Below, one piece after another: positions 50,952-59,421 of a DNA stretch of 64,000 bases. A program made the position numbers and the translations under genes. Under the pieces are notes generated by a model. The model was not told the DNA's origin. It did not search any database and worked only from the letters and a program-made list of their open reading frames with translations. Origin of the DNA: CAWCVR01 sp963799105 (lineage in GTDB: Bacteria; Acidobacteriota; Terriglobia; Bryobacterales; Bryobacteraceae); assembly GCA_963799105.1 (NCBI GenBank), contig CAWCVR010000007.1:186001-250000 (forward strand), given 5' to 3'. Each line of letters opens with the position of its first letter. The stretch's first letter is position 1.

Positions 50952-51632
50952 TCACACCACGCCGTTTTCGAGCCCCACCCGCGTCAGTTCGCAACACGCC
51001 AGCACCAGCGTGCTGCGGAACATGGATTCGAGCGCCGTCCGGTCCTCCGCCTCCCGGCAGTCCTTGGCGACCTCGCGGAACTCGGCGGCGATTCCCATGG
51101 CGTGCCGGTGGAGCGCGTCGATGCGGTCGGAAAGCGCCGGCGCCGCGGCGGGCGCTTCCGGCGCGGGCGCAGGCTCGGGCGCGGCTTCGGGCCCGGCCGG
51201 CGGCGGCAGCGCGCGCTGCGATCCCCGCACGCTCCTGGCGACCTTCTGCACGTTGGCGGAGTTCAGCTCCAGCACTTCGTCCTCCACCCGCAGCGCTTTG
51301 TCCTGGATGAACGGCGCAACCAGCCGGTAGGTGTCCGCCGAGATGTGTACGCTCTCGGTGTGCTCGAAGTACTCGGGACCGAACTCCTGGAGCAGGCGAA
51401 TGATCTCGTCCGCCTGCGTGCCGCTCATCCTCAGGTGCTTCGGGCAGAATTCCTTCCACGTCAGCCCGAAGCGCCTGTAAGCCTTCTCGCTGCGGGCCTT
51501 GTGAAGGGCCGCCGCCTGCGCCGCCGAGCAACGTCCGGCGACGATTCCGAAGGCCACGCTCTGCCCCAGAACCTTTCCTAAACCGAGCACCACCTCATCG
51601 GCCGGCGCCCGTCTGACAATCGATTTTTTCAT
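50952..51632 (-). CDS. Hypothetical protein under paired palindromic operators
   Basis: 226 residues. The N-terminal ~120 residues are helical (YRRFGLTWKEFCPKHLRMSGTQADEIIRLLQEFG), rather like a plasmid-type or small DNA-binding domain. A Pro/Ala-rich linker (145-175) and a second helical segment follow. It is not recognised beyond that. A strong Shine-Dalgarno (GGAGGAG) precedes the start. Two TGACAG-N5-CTGTCA palindromes lie upstream, so its expression is tightly controlled. Confidence 0.7.
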   Translation of the reverse strand: MKKSIVRRAPADEVVLGLGKVLGQSVAFGIVAGRCSAAQAAALHKARSEKAYRRFGLTWKEFCPKHLRMSGTQADEIIRLLQEFGPEYFEHTESVHISADTYRLVAPFIQDKALRVEDEVLELNSANVQKVARSVRGSQRALPPPAGPEAAPEPAPAPEAPAAAPALSDRIDALHRHAMGIAAEFREVAKDCREAEDRTALESMFRSTLVLACCELTRVGLENGVV

Positions 51633-51648
51633 TTCTTCTCCTCCGGTT

Positions 51649-51728
51649 TGACAGCGACCCTGTCAAAAACACTTCGTAAGTAATTGAAAAGGGGAGACTT
51701 GCTAAAGCATTTGACAGAGAACCTGTCA
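51649..51728 (-). promoter_or_regulatory. Paired TGACAG-N5-CTGTCA operators
   Basis: Two 17-bp palindromes, TGACAGCGACCCTGTCA (51649-51665) and TGACAGAGAACCTGTCA (51712-51728), have identical 6-bp arms and different 5-bp spacers. Their starts are 63 bp apart, six helical turns, so one protein could loop between them. The near one is 16 bp from the start codon at 51632. Confidence 0.65.
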
Positions 51729-51901
51729 TTTCCCCTTCCCGATTCCACTCTCTCACATGACCCTTGAAAAGCCGGTTGTCGCAATTCTCCGAATGTCCTT
51801 CAAGCCGCTGACGGGTGTGGAGTTAAAAATATTTTCAAAACGTGTGAACGGGAAGAGCGACGCTCGGAAGCCGCGAGGAATCGGAGCCGCAACCACCATC
51901 G

Positions 51902-51969
51902 CTCGCAAAGCCGCGAAGCACGCAAAAATAACAATGGGTCCTTCTTTGCGGACTTCGCGCCTTTGCGAG
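51902..51969. repeat. CGCAAAG/CTTTGCG inverted repeat
   Basis: Arms at 51902-51918 and 51953-51969 are complementary at 16 of 17 positions, around an A/T-rich centre. This type of CGCGAAG/CTTTGCG repeat is common between genes in soil bacteria. The 51633-52000 gap holds only this and the operators. Confidence 0.6.
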
Positions 51970-52000
51970 ACTAGTGCCTTGACCGCGAGAAACTGTTCCT

Positions 52001-52474
52001 TTGCCACGGGCCGCCCGCGGAGGCGGCATCGACATCGCCTTCCTCGGCATGGGCGAGGCCGATAGCGCCGGCAACGTCAACGTGTCGCACCTGGGCGGCA
52101 ACCTGATCGGCCCCGGAGGCTTCATCGAGATCGCGCAAAACGCGAAGAAGGTGGTCTTCTGCGGGACCTTCGACGCGCAGGGCGCCCGGCTGGAGTGGTC
52201 GGAAGGCGGTCTCAAAGTGGTGCAGCCGGGCAAGGTGCGCAAGTTCGTCGAGCACGTGGAACGCATCACCTTTGCCGCCGCCTACGCGCGCCGGACCGGA
52301 CAGGAGGTCCTCTACATTACCGAACGGGCCGTGTTCCGGCTGGCCGGGCAGGGCCTGGAGTTGACGGAAGTTGCGCCCGGCATCGAGATCGAGCGCGACA
52401 TCCTGCCATTTATGGACTTCCGCCCGCGGATTTCGTCGGTGGCAACCATGCCGGCCTCCGTATTCGCCGGGTGA
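52001..52474 (+). pseudogene. C-terminal fragment of an acyl-CoA:acetate/3-ketoacid CoA-transferase gene
   Basis: About 157 residues (IDIAFLGMGEADSAGNVNVS, then GPGGFIEIAQNAKKVVFCGTF, LYITERAVFRL, ERDILPFMDFRP) match the last third of family I CoA-transferases of the YdiF type, which need ~520 residues. The catalytic Glu region is upstream and missing; only repeat-like sequence precedes it. The end merges with a family-1 repeat (stop at 52472-52474). Confidence 0.8.
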
Positions 52475-52730
52475 TGTGGGGCAGGTTGTCAACCTGCGGC
52501 GGGTTGTTAACCCGCCTGTTGGCGTTTGTACAAAGCCGGCATTGGGCCGATCGCCGGGTACCCTCCGGGTGGGGCCGCTGGTTGACAACCTGCCTCGCAG
52601 AGCAGCAGAGCCGCAACCCAACCGCGCGAGATATTCCGAGTTGCCGGGGGCCGGATCGTCTCGCGCGCAGGCGAGCTCCGCTCGCCGGGCCGATTGACGA
52701 TCGGCCGCAGGCTGCCAGCCTGCCCCACAT
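52474..52730. repeat. Dispersed palindromic repeat, family 1 (copy B, both ends present)
   Basis: Begins ATGTGGGGCAGGTTGTCAACC and ends GGCTGCCAGCCTGCCCCACAT, with internal sub-palindromes such as CGGGTTGTTAACCCG. Its right half is the reverse of copy A. The gap 52731-52839 shows nothing else. Confidence 0.9.
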
Positions 52731-52839
52731 AAGACCGTCGCGGCGCGCGACGCGCGCCGGGCCTGGGACAACCGGCGGCGATTCGGGTCCATAGAAAATA
52801 TCGATTGGACTGCCCGGCCCGGCGGCGATAGGTTGGAGT

Positions 52840-53574
52840 ATGGAGACCATGAGTATCGGGGACGCGTCTGAATCGCAGGTGTCCATCCTGCACAGGATCA
52901 GCAACATAGTCAGCTCGGATTTGTCGCTGGACGAGATGTTGGGAGAAGTGGTTGGACTGACGGTTCAGGCTACCTCATGCGATGCCTGCCTGGTGTACCT
53001 GATCGAACCGGAAACCCACGACATCATCCTGCGGGCCTCGCAGGTGCCCCACGCGGCCGACCTGGACCACCTGCGGATGAAATCCGGCGAGGGCATCACC
53101 GGTTGGGTGGCGGAGCACAAGAGCGTGGTGGCGCTGGCGTCGAACGCGGCCGGCGACGCGCGGTTCAAACGCTTTCAGACCCTGGTGGAGGACACCTACG
53201 AAGCGTTTCTTTCGGTTCCGCTGGTTTCGGGCGGCGAGGCGATCGGCGTCATCAACGTGCACCACCGCCGTCCGCACGAGCACAGCCAGGAAGAGGTGGG
53301 CATCGTGGTGTTCATCGGCGAGCAGTTGGGCGTCACGATTTCCCGTTCCATGCTGCTGCGGGAGAACGCGCGGCTGCTGGAAGAAACCCAGGAGATGAAG
53401 CGGGAACTGGAGACGCGCAAGCTGGTGGAGCGCGCCAAGGGGATCCTGCAGCAGCGGCACGGCCTCACCGAAGAAGACGCCTACCTGCGCCTGCGCAACC
53501 AGAGCCGCCGGCTGCGCAAGCCCATGCGCGATCTGGCCGAGGCGGTCATCCTGTCGGAAGACATGAGCAAGTAG
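52840..53574 (+). CDS. GAF-ANTAR regulator (RNA-binding antiterminator type)
   Basis: 244 residues. A GAF domain spans about 15-165 (SLDEMLGEVVGLTVQATSCDACLVYLIEPE, EAIGVINVHHRRP). A coiled-coil linker follows (LLEETQEMKRELETRK), then an ANTAR domain at the C-terminus (LVERAKGILQQRHGLTEEDAYLRLRNQSRRLRKPMRDLAEAVI). ANTAR proteins bind paired hexanucleotide-loop hairpins in RNA and prevent termination. The GAF ligand is unknown. It stands alone; a family-2 repeat begins at its stop codon. Confidence 0.93.
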   Translation: METMSIGDASESQVSILHRISNIVSSDLSLDEMLGEVVGLTVQATSCDACLVYLIEPETHDIILRASQVPHAADLDHLRMKSGEGITGWVAEHKSVVALASNAAGDARFKRFQTLVEDTYEAFLSVPLVSGGEAIGVINVHHRRPHEHSQEEVGIVVFIGEQLGVTISRSMLLRENARLLEETQEMKRELETRKLVERAKGILQQRHGLTEEDAYLRLRNQSRRLRKPMRDLAEAVILSEDMSK

Positions 53575-53670
53575 GGCGGACCCCCAGGTCCGCGCGGGAC
53601 CGCCTGGTCCCGCCGCCGACGGTGTGAAGCCGGCCAGGGGGCCGGCCGCGGACGAGGGCGTCCGCCCCAC
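53575..53670. repeat. Dispersed palindromic repeat, family 2 (copy 3)
   Basis: GGGCGGACCCCCAGGTCCGC, GGGACCGCCTGGTCCCGC, GAAGCCGGCCAGGGGGCCGGC and GCGGACGAGGGCGTCCGCCCCAC: four adjacent short palindromes starting at the stop codon of the GAF-ANTAR gene. Confidence 0.8.
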
Positions 53671-53737
53671 GCGGAATCCACGGGTCGTTGGCCGCAGCGG
53701 CGTATCTCCGCTAGTGCCAAATCACACGGTCGAAGAC

Positions 53738-54835
53738 CTAGGAGCCCTCGCCCACCAGATACGCGTCGTTCATGCGGAAGCGGTCCCAGGCGGACGCCTT
53801 GAATTCCGAATCGTCGGTCAGGCCTGTCGCGGTCCCCACGGCCTGCACCACGTACCAATCGCCGTCATCCTGGTATAACATCCCGATGTGGCCGTTACCG
53901 GGCTTGATCAGGATGTCCGCGTCCATCAGGTCTTTGGCGTCGGTGATCTGCGTGGCGCCCTGGTTCTCGTTGCGGAACGCGGCGATATCCAGACCGAAAT
54001 TGGGTTGATACCAGTGCTGGGCGTAGCAGTAGTTCACCAGGCCGACACAATCGAAGTGACGCACCTCGTCGCAAGACTCTCCCCAGACAACCCTGCCGTT
54101 CTCCTGCAGCACTCCCTGCCAATAGTACTTCCGGGGAAAGAGATCCTTCTGAATGCCCGCGCCCGTCCAGGTGGTTTGATCGGTCTTGCCCTTCGCAATA
54201 GCGTCGTTACAGGACTTGAGGAACGCATCGAGGTCGGGCGGCGTGGCGGGGCCCACTCCCGTGCGGTCGGAGCGCCCCGCGCAGGTGCTGTAGCCGCCAA
54301 TGGTGCAATACGCGGTGCACACGGCCAACACCGAATCGCGTGCGGTAGCCGCCGGGTCCAGGCTGTACTTGCGCATCTGCGCGGCGCCATGTTTGCCGCC
54401 GCCGGGATTGCCGTTCGACACGCCCGGCTCGTTGCCCGCCGTGCCCCACAGGTAGTGCGCATCGTCCACGAACCCGAGCGCCATGTCCACGATGCTTTTG
54501 CGAATCTCCAGCATGGATTCGGATACCACGGCTACCGGCGCCGAGTAGTCGGACCCATTCCAGCAGGCCCGAACGCTGGAGCCCTGCATGTTGGCCTGAT
54601 CGATCTCGTACACGAATTTGCGGCTGCCTTTGGGGTCTTCCTTGATGAGCTTGACGGCCGGGTCGGCCGCCTTGAGTAGTGGGTTGGGAGCTTTGGCCGG
54701 AGACGTGGTAACGTTCAGCGGCTCGAATTTCGGAGGCGGTCCACCACCGTCAAGCCCCAAACGGAACTTGGCTCCTTGTTTGACTTCCAGTCTGGTGATG
54801 CTTTCGCCGGTAATCGCGTCGAAGAAATTCGACAT
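53738..54835 (-). CDS. NlpC/P60-like cysteine peptidase-fold protein without signal peptide
   Basis: 365 residues. The C-terminal half contains HFDCVGLVNYCY, a candidate catalytic Cys at the start of a helix, then DADILIKPGNGHIGMLYQDDG, where His would complete the dyad, as in NlpC/P60 enzymes. A Gly/Asn/Cys-rich stretch (AGNEPGVSNGNPGGGKHGA and four nearby cysteines) precedes it. The first ~100 residues resemble a beta-sandwich of unknown type. No Sec signal is seen. A secreted cell-wall effector or a phage-tail-like protein are possible. The promoter region shared with the divergent thioredoxin-like gene is only 34 bp. Confidence 0.6.
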   Translation of the reverse strand: MSNFFDAITGESITRLEVKQGAKFRLGLDGGGPPPKFEPLNVTTSPAKAPNPLLKAADPAVKLIKEDPKGSRKFVYEIDQANMQGSSVRACWNGSDYSAPVAVVSESMLEIRKSIVDMALGFVDDAHYLWGTAGNEPGVSNGNPGGGKHGAAQMRKYSLDPAATARDSVLAVCTAYCTIGGYSTCAGRSDRTGVGPATPPDLDAFLKSCNDAIAKGKTDQTTWTGAGIQKDLFPRKYYWQGVLQENGRVVWGESCDEVRHFDCVGLVNYCYAQHWYQPNFGLDIAAFRNENQGATQITDAKDLMDADILIKPGNGHIGMLYQDDGDWYVVQAVGTATGLTDDSEFKASAWDRFRMNDAYLVGEGS

Positions 54836-54869
54836 TACTTAGCCCTCCGTTTCTTGGGTATACTCTATC

Positions 54870-55463
54870 ATGAACTTCGCGCGATCTTTCGTTCAATGCG
54901 TCGCAGCCGCCCGGAGCGCGGAGCGGCGGGACCGAAGCGCCTGGGTTTTGCGCGGGCTGCTGCTGCTGGCCGGAACCGTGCTCCTCTCCGCCTGTTGTTG
55001 CCACGCGCCCGCGTCTCCACCGCCGCCCGCACCCAGTCAGACCCTGCCCAATGTGACCTTCCAAACCGCCCAGAACGAGGCGATTGCGATGGCGGATTTC
55101 AAGGGCCGGGTAATCTTCGTGGACTTCTGGGCAACCAATTGTAAGGATTGCGCCGGGATGCGCGCGGCGGCCGAACGATTGTACAAGCGCGCCGCCTCGG
55201 ACACCTGGTTCATGGGCGTCAACGAAGACGAGCAGCGGCAAACCTGGAAAGATTACATGGAGCACAACTCCTCGGCGCTGAGCGAGGTGTGGGACAAAGA
55301 TCATTCGTTCCGCCGGACCATGGGCATGGCGGGCCAGCCCTCGGCATTTCTGGTGGACCGCGGTGGCCGCGTCCGGTGGCGCGCGGACCGCTGGACTGCC
55401 GCCACGGAAGCCGAGGCGTCGGCCCTTCTGGGCACTTTGGAGCGGGAACCGCCGCCGCAGTGA
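54870..55463 (+). CDS. Thioredoxin-like lipoprotein (TlpA-type)
   Basis: 197 residues. A basic N-terminus leads to a hydrophobic stretch with lipobox LLSAC, so it is probably anchored in a membrane. The thioredoxin fold has VIFVDFWATNCKDCAGM; the redox pair CKDC is preceded by Asn rather than the usual Trp. The cis-Pro loop is GQPSAFLVD. It is a likely periplasmic thiol-disulfide protein, perhaps for cytochrome maturation, since it precedes the act operon by about 135 bp. Confidence 0.82.
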   Translation: MNFARSFVQCVAAARSAERRDRSAWVLRGLLLLAGTVLLSACCCHAPASPPPPAPSQTLPNVTFQTAQNEAIAMADFKGRVIFVDFWATNCKDCAGMRAAAERLYKRAASDTWFMGVNEDEQRQTWKDYMEHNSSALSEVWDKDHSFRRTMGMAGQPSAFLVDRGGRVRWRADRWTAATEAEASALLGTLEREPPPQ

Positions 55464-55598
55464 GTCCGGGGCGGCTGCGCCCCGCGCAGGTTTTGTATAA
55501 ATTGAAGCCAAGCGCCGTGTTTTGCATCCCATTCTGTGAGGGCATCGCGACGATGCGGAAAGAAGGACATACACGGCGGGCGGGACTTAGGTGAATCG

Positions 55599-56260
55599 AT
55601 GTCCCAAATCTTTCATCGCAGGATCAATGCGTTCGCGCGGATTACCCTGTTCGGCGCGGCGTTCGTTCTGGCGTTCGCGGCATGGGTGATCGCCGAACTG
55701 AACCAATCCACATACAACACCCGCGCCGCGCAGGCCCGCGAACAGCCGGTGCCGTTCAGCCATGCGCACCACGTGGGGGCGCTGGGGCTGGACTGCCGGT
55801 ACTGCCACACCACCGTCGAAACGTCCGCGTTCGCCAACATTCCGCCCACTAAGACCTGCATGAACTGCCATTCGCAGATCTGGACCGCCAGCCCGACGCT
55901 GGAGCCGGTGCGGGCGAGTTTCCGCACGGGGACGTCGATCCAGTGGACGCGCGTGTACGATCTGCCGGACTTTGTGTATTTCAACCACAGCATTCACGTT
56001 AGCTAAGGGGATTGGCTGCGAGAGCTGCCACGGGCGGGTGGATAAGATGCCGCTCACCTGGCAGGAGAACTCATCTGCAAATGTCGTGGTGCCTGGACTG
56101 CCACCGCCAACCCGAAAAGTTCTTGAGACCGCGCGAGAACATCACCACCATGGGCTACCAGCCGGCGGGCGACCAGATGGAAATCGGACGGCGCTTGCGG
56201 CGCGAATATAACATCCAGGAAACGCGGGTATTGACAAGCTGTTCCACTTGCCACCGATGA
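55599..56260 (+). pseudogene. actA: Alternative complex III subunit A (pentaheme cytochrome c), two frameshifts
   Basis: The frame from 55599 (MSQIFHRRINAFARITLFG) has one N-terminal membrane helix and heme sites CRYCH and CMNCH, and hits a stop just after NHSIHV. Removing one A at 56001 restores GIGCESCHGRV; removing a second A at 56073 restores CLDCHRQPEKF and CSTCHR to the stop at 56258-56260. Total: five CxxCH motifs, as in ActA. Both changes are single inserted A residues 72 bp apart. The rest of the operon is intact, so sequencing errors are a real possibility. The end overlaps actB (ATGA). Confidence 0.85.
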
Positions 56261-59200
56261 GCGACAAAAACAACCAATCCGAGATAGCCGCAGGGCGGGC
56301 GCGGCTGGAGGCTTCCGAGCCGGTCGGCGCGGACCTGGCCGTGGCGCGGGCAGCTTCCCAGCCGGGCGGCGCGGACCTGGCCGTGGCGCGGGCGGCTTCC
56401 CTGCCGGTCGGCGCGGACTTGGCCGCGGCGCGCGCGCGGCTGGAAGCTGCCGGACACGGCCGCACCTACTGGCGCAGCCTGGACGACCTGGCGCAGAGCC
56501 CCCAGTTCCGCGACCTGGTGGAGCGCGAGTTTCCGCGGCTGGCCATCGGCTGGAGCGAGGACGAAAGCCCGGTCGAAGGCCGCCGCAACTTCCTGAAGCT
56601 GATGGGCGCGTCGCTGGCGCTGGGCGGACTGGCGGCGTGCACGCGGCAACCCACCGAGCACATCATGCCCTACGTCCGGCAGCCGGAGGAACTGACTCCG
56701 GGCCGGCCGTTGTTCTACGCCACGGCAACGACGCTGAACGGCGTCGCGAACGGGGTGCTGGTGGAGAGCCACGAGGGGCGGCCGACCAAGATCGAAGGCA
56801 ACCCCGAGCATCCGGCCACGCTGGGCGCCTGCGACTCGTTTTCGCAGGCCTCCGTGCTGGGGCTTTACGACCCGGACCGGTTGCAGGCGGTTACCGGCGA
56901 AGACGACGTCAAAGCCTGGGGAGATTTTGTGGGCAGCCTGCGGGAAGCCCTGGCGGCACAGAAGCTCAAGAACGGCGCGGGCCTGCGGATTCTCACGGAA
57001 ACGGTCACGTCGCCCACCATGGCCGCGCAACTGGGCGAGATCGCGCGGACGTATCCGCGATCCAAGTGGCACCAGTGGGAACCTGCCGGGCCGCACAGCG
57101 CGCGCGCCGCCGCGAGGTTAGCTTTCGGCGCGCCTGTCAACACCTACTACGACCTGAGCCAGGCGAACGTCATCGTCTCCCTGGATGCGGACTTCCTGGC
57201 GCAGGGAGCGGCCAGCCTGCGGTACGCGCGGCAGTTCGCGGCGCGGCGCAGGGTGCAGGACGGCAAGACCGCCATGAACCGGCTGTACGTGGCGGAGCCC
57301 ATGCCCACGCCCACCGGGACCAAGGCGGACCATCGATTTTCGCTGCGGTCGGCGGATATCGAGGAGTTCGCCTGGGCGCTGGCGACTGCGCTGGGCGTGG
57401 CCAACGGACCGAAAAAGGGCGACAACGGCGACATCTACCAGCCGGTGGGCGCCATTGCCCGCGACTTACAGCGAAACCCGGGTGCGAGCCTGGTGATTGC
57501 CGGCGAGTGCCAGCCGCCCATCGTCCACGCGCTGGCGCACGTCATGAACGCCAAGCTGGAAAACGTGGGTAAGACGGTGTTCTACACCGACCCGATCGAG
57601 GCCAATCCGGTGGACCAACTGGCGTCGCTCGAAGAGCTGGTTACGGACCTGGATGCGGGCGCGGTGGACCTGCTGTTGATCCTGGGCGGCAACCCGGCCT
57701 TCAACGCGCCGGTGGAACTGGGGATGCGCGACCGCCTGAAGAAAGCCACGCTGCGCGTCCACCTCAGCCTCTACGACAACGAAACCTCGGAGCTGTGCCA
57801 GTGGCGTTTGCCTGAGGCGCACTCCCTGGAAAGCTGGGGAGATGCGCGCGCCTTCGACGGCACGGTTACCATCCAGCAGCCGCTGATCCGGCCGCTCTAC
57901 GGCGGGCACTCCGCGTATCAGGTTCTGCAGATGCTGACCGCGAACCCGGACCTGAGCGAGTACCAGACGGTCAAAGGCTACTGGGCCAGCCGGCATCAGG
58001 GACCGGATTTCGAGACATGGTGGCGGCGCGCAGTCCACGACGGCGTGGTGCCCGGCACGGCCCTGCCCGTGAAGACGGTCGCCATCCAGGGGGACGCCAT
58101 TCGCGAGCCGGCGCCCACGCGAAAGCTGGCGGGCAAACTGGAAGTGCTGTTCCGCCCCGACCCGGCCATTTACGACGGGCGCTTCGCCAACAACGGCTGG
58201 CTGCAGGAACTGCCCAGGCCGATCACCAAGCTGACCTGGGATAACGCCGCCATCATGAGCCCGCAGACCGCCAGCCGGCTGGGCGTTTACTACCAGGGCC
58301 TGGTCGCGGCATCGCAGGAAGTTCCCATGGTGGAGCTGACTTACCAGGGCCGCACGCTGCGCGCGCCGGTATTCATCCAACCCGGCCACGCGGAAAGCTC
58401 GGTGACGCTGCACCTGGGATATGGCCGCACGCGCGGGGGACGCGCCGCCACCGGCGTGGGCTTCAACCCCTACGGCCTGCGCACCGGTAAAGCGCCGTGG
58501 CAGGACATGGGGATGGCGGCGAAGAAGATATCCGCCACTTACCCCATCGCCTGCACGCAGGACTTCCACATACTCGATGCCGAGCGCCACGCCATTCATG
58601 CCGGTAACCTCGAGGAGTATCTCAAGAATCCCGAGAGCGTTCACGAAGGCGCCGAGACGCCGCCCAGGGAACTGACGCTGTACCCGGATTGGAAGTACAA
58701 CGGCTACGCCTGGGGAATGGCCATCGACCTGAACGCCTGCATGGGCTGCGGCGCCTGCGTGGTGGCCTGCCAGGCGGAGAATAACATCGCGGTGGTAGGC
58801 AAGGACCAGGTGCGGCGCGGGCGCGCCATGCACTGGCTGCGCGTGGATTCCTATTACAAGGGGCTGCCCGATCTTCCCGACGGCATTTACAACCAGCCGG
58901 TGCCCTGCATGCAATGCGAGAACGCCCCCTGCGAGCTGGTGTGCCCGGTGCAAGCCACCAACCACAGCGCCGAGGGTCTGAACGACATGGTCTACAACCG
59001 CTGCGTGGGCACGCGCTACTGCTCGAATAACTGCCCGTACAAAGTGCGGCGCTTCAATTTCTACCAGTTCGCCGATTACGAAACGCCCAGCCTGAAGCTG
59101 CTGCACAATCCCGACGTGACGGTGCGCAGCCGCGGCGTGATGGAGAAGTGCACGTACTGCGTGCAGCGCATCAACGCGGCTAAGATCGACGCCGAGAAGG

Positions 59201-59418
59201 GGAACCGCAAGGTGGCCGATGGCGAAATCCGGACGGCCTGCCAGGCCACGTGCCCGGCCGAAGCCATCGTATTCGGCAACGTCAACGACCCGGGCAGCCG
59301 CGTATCCAGGATGAAGGCCGAGAAATCCAACTACGGTTTGCTGGCCGATCTGAACACCCGGCCGCGCACCACCTACCTGGCCACGCTGCGCAATCCCAAC
59401 CCGGAGGTGGAGTCGTAA
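56257..59418 (+). CDS. actB: Alternative complex III subunit B (molybdopterin-like/Fe-S protein)
   Basis: 1053 residues from the ATG overlapping the actA stop. A twin-arginine motif (GRRNFLKLMG, Arg109-Arg110) and lipobox (LAAC, Cys128) sit after a long extension. Residues 24-62 of that extension contain three 14-residue repeats of the type GADLAVARAAS. The middle is a molybdopterin-oxidoreductase-like fold without cofactor ligands. The C-terminal Fe-S ferredoxin-like part has CMGCGACVVAC, CMQCENAPC...CP, CVGTRYCSNNCP and CTYC...CQATCP. ActB passes electrons from quinol toward the hemes. The N-terminal extension is unusual. Confidence 0.95.
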   Translation: MSDKNNQSEIAAGRARLEASEPVGADLAVARAASQPGGADLAVARAASLPVGADLAAARARLEAAGHGRTYWRSLDDLAQSPQFRDLVEREFPRLAIGWSEDESPVEGRRNFLKLMGASLALGGLAACTRQPTEHIMPYVRQPEELTPGRPLFYATATTLNGVANGVLVESHEGRPTKIEGNPEHPATLGACDSFSQASVLGLYDPDRLQAVTGEDDVKAWGDFVGSLREALAAQKLKNGAGLRILTETVTSPTMAAQLGEIARTYPRSKWHQWEPAGPHSARAAARLAFGAPVNTYYDLSQANVIVSLDADFLAQGAASLRYARQFAARRRVQDGKTAMNRLYVAEPMPTPTGTKADHRFSLRSADIEEFAWALATALGVANGPKKGDNGDIYQPVGAIARDLQRNPGASLVIAGECQPPIVHALAHVMNAKLENVGKTVFYTDPIEANPVDQLASLEELVTDLDAGAVDLLLILGGNPAFNAPVELGMRDRLKKATLRVHLSLYDNETSELCQWRLPEAHSLESWGDARAFDGTVTIQQPLIRPLYGGHSAYQVLQMLTANPDLSEYQTVKGYWASRHQGPDFETWWRRAVHDGVVPGTALPVKTVAIQGDAIREPAPTRKLAGKLEVLFRPDPAIYDGRFANNGWLQELPRPITKLTWDNAAIMSPQTASRLGVYYQGLVAASQEVPMVELTYQGRTLRAPVFIQPGHAESSVTLHLGYGRTRGGRAATGVGFNPYGLRTGKAPWQDMGMAAKKISATYPIACTQDFHILDAERHAIHAGNLEEYLKNPESVHEGAETPPRELTLYPDWKYNGYAWGMAIDLNACMGCGACVVACQAENNIAVVGKDQVRRGRAMHWLRVDSYYKGLPDLPDGIYNQPVPCMQCENAPCELVCPVQATNHSAEGLNDMVYNRCVGTRYCSNNCPYKVRRFNFYQFADYETPSLKLLHNPDVTVRSRGVMEKCTYCVQRINAAKIDAEKGNRKVADGEIRTACQATCPAEAIVFGNVNDPGSRVSRMKAEKSNYGLLADLNTRPRTTYLATLRNPNPEVES

Positions 59419-59421
59419 GCC

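Noticed and set aside
55990..56080. Programmed ribosomal frameshifting in actA
   Set aside because: Two separate shifts would be needed and neither site has a convincing slippery heptamer or downstream structure; single-base errors or mutations are simpler.
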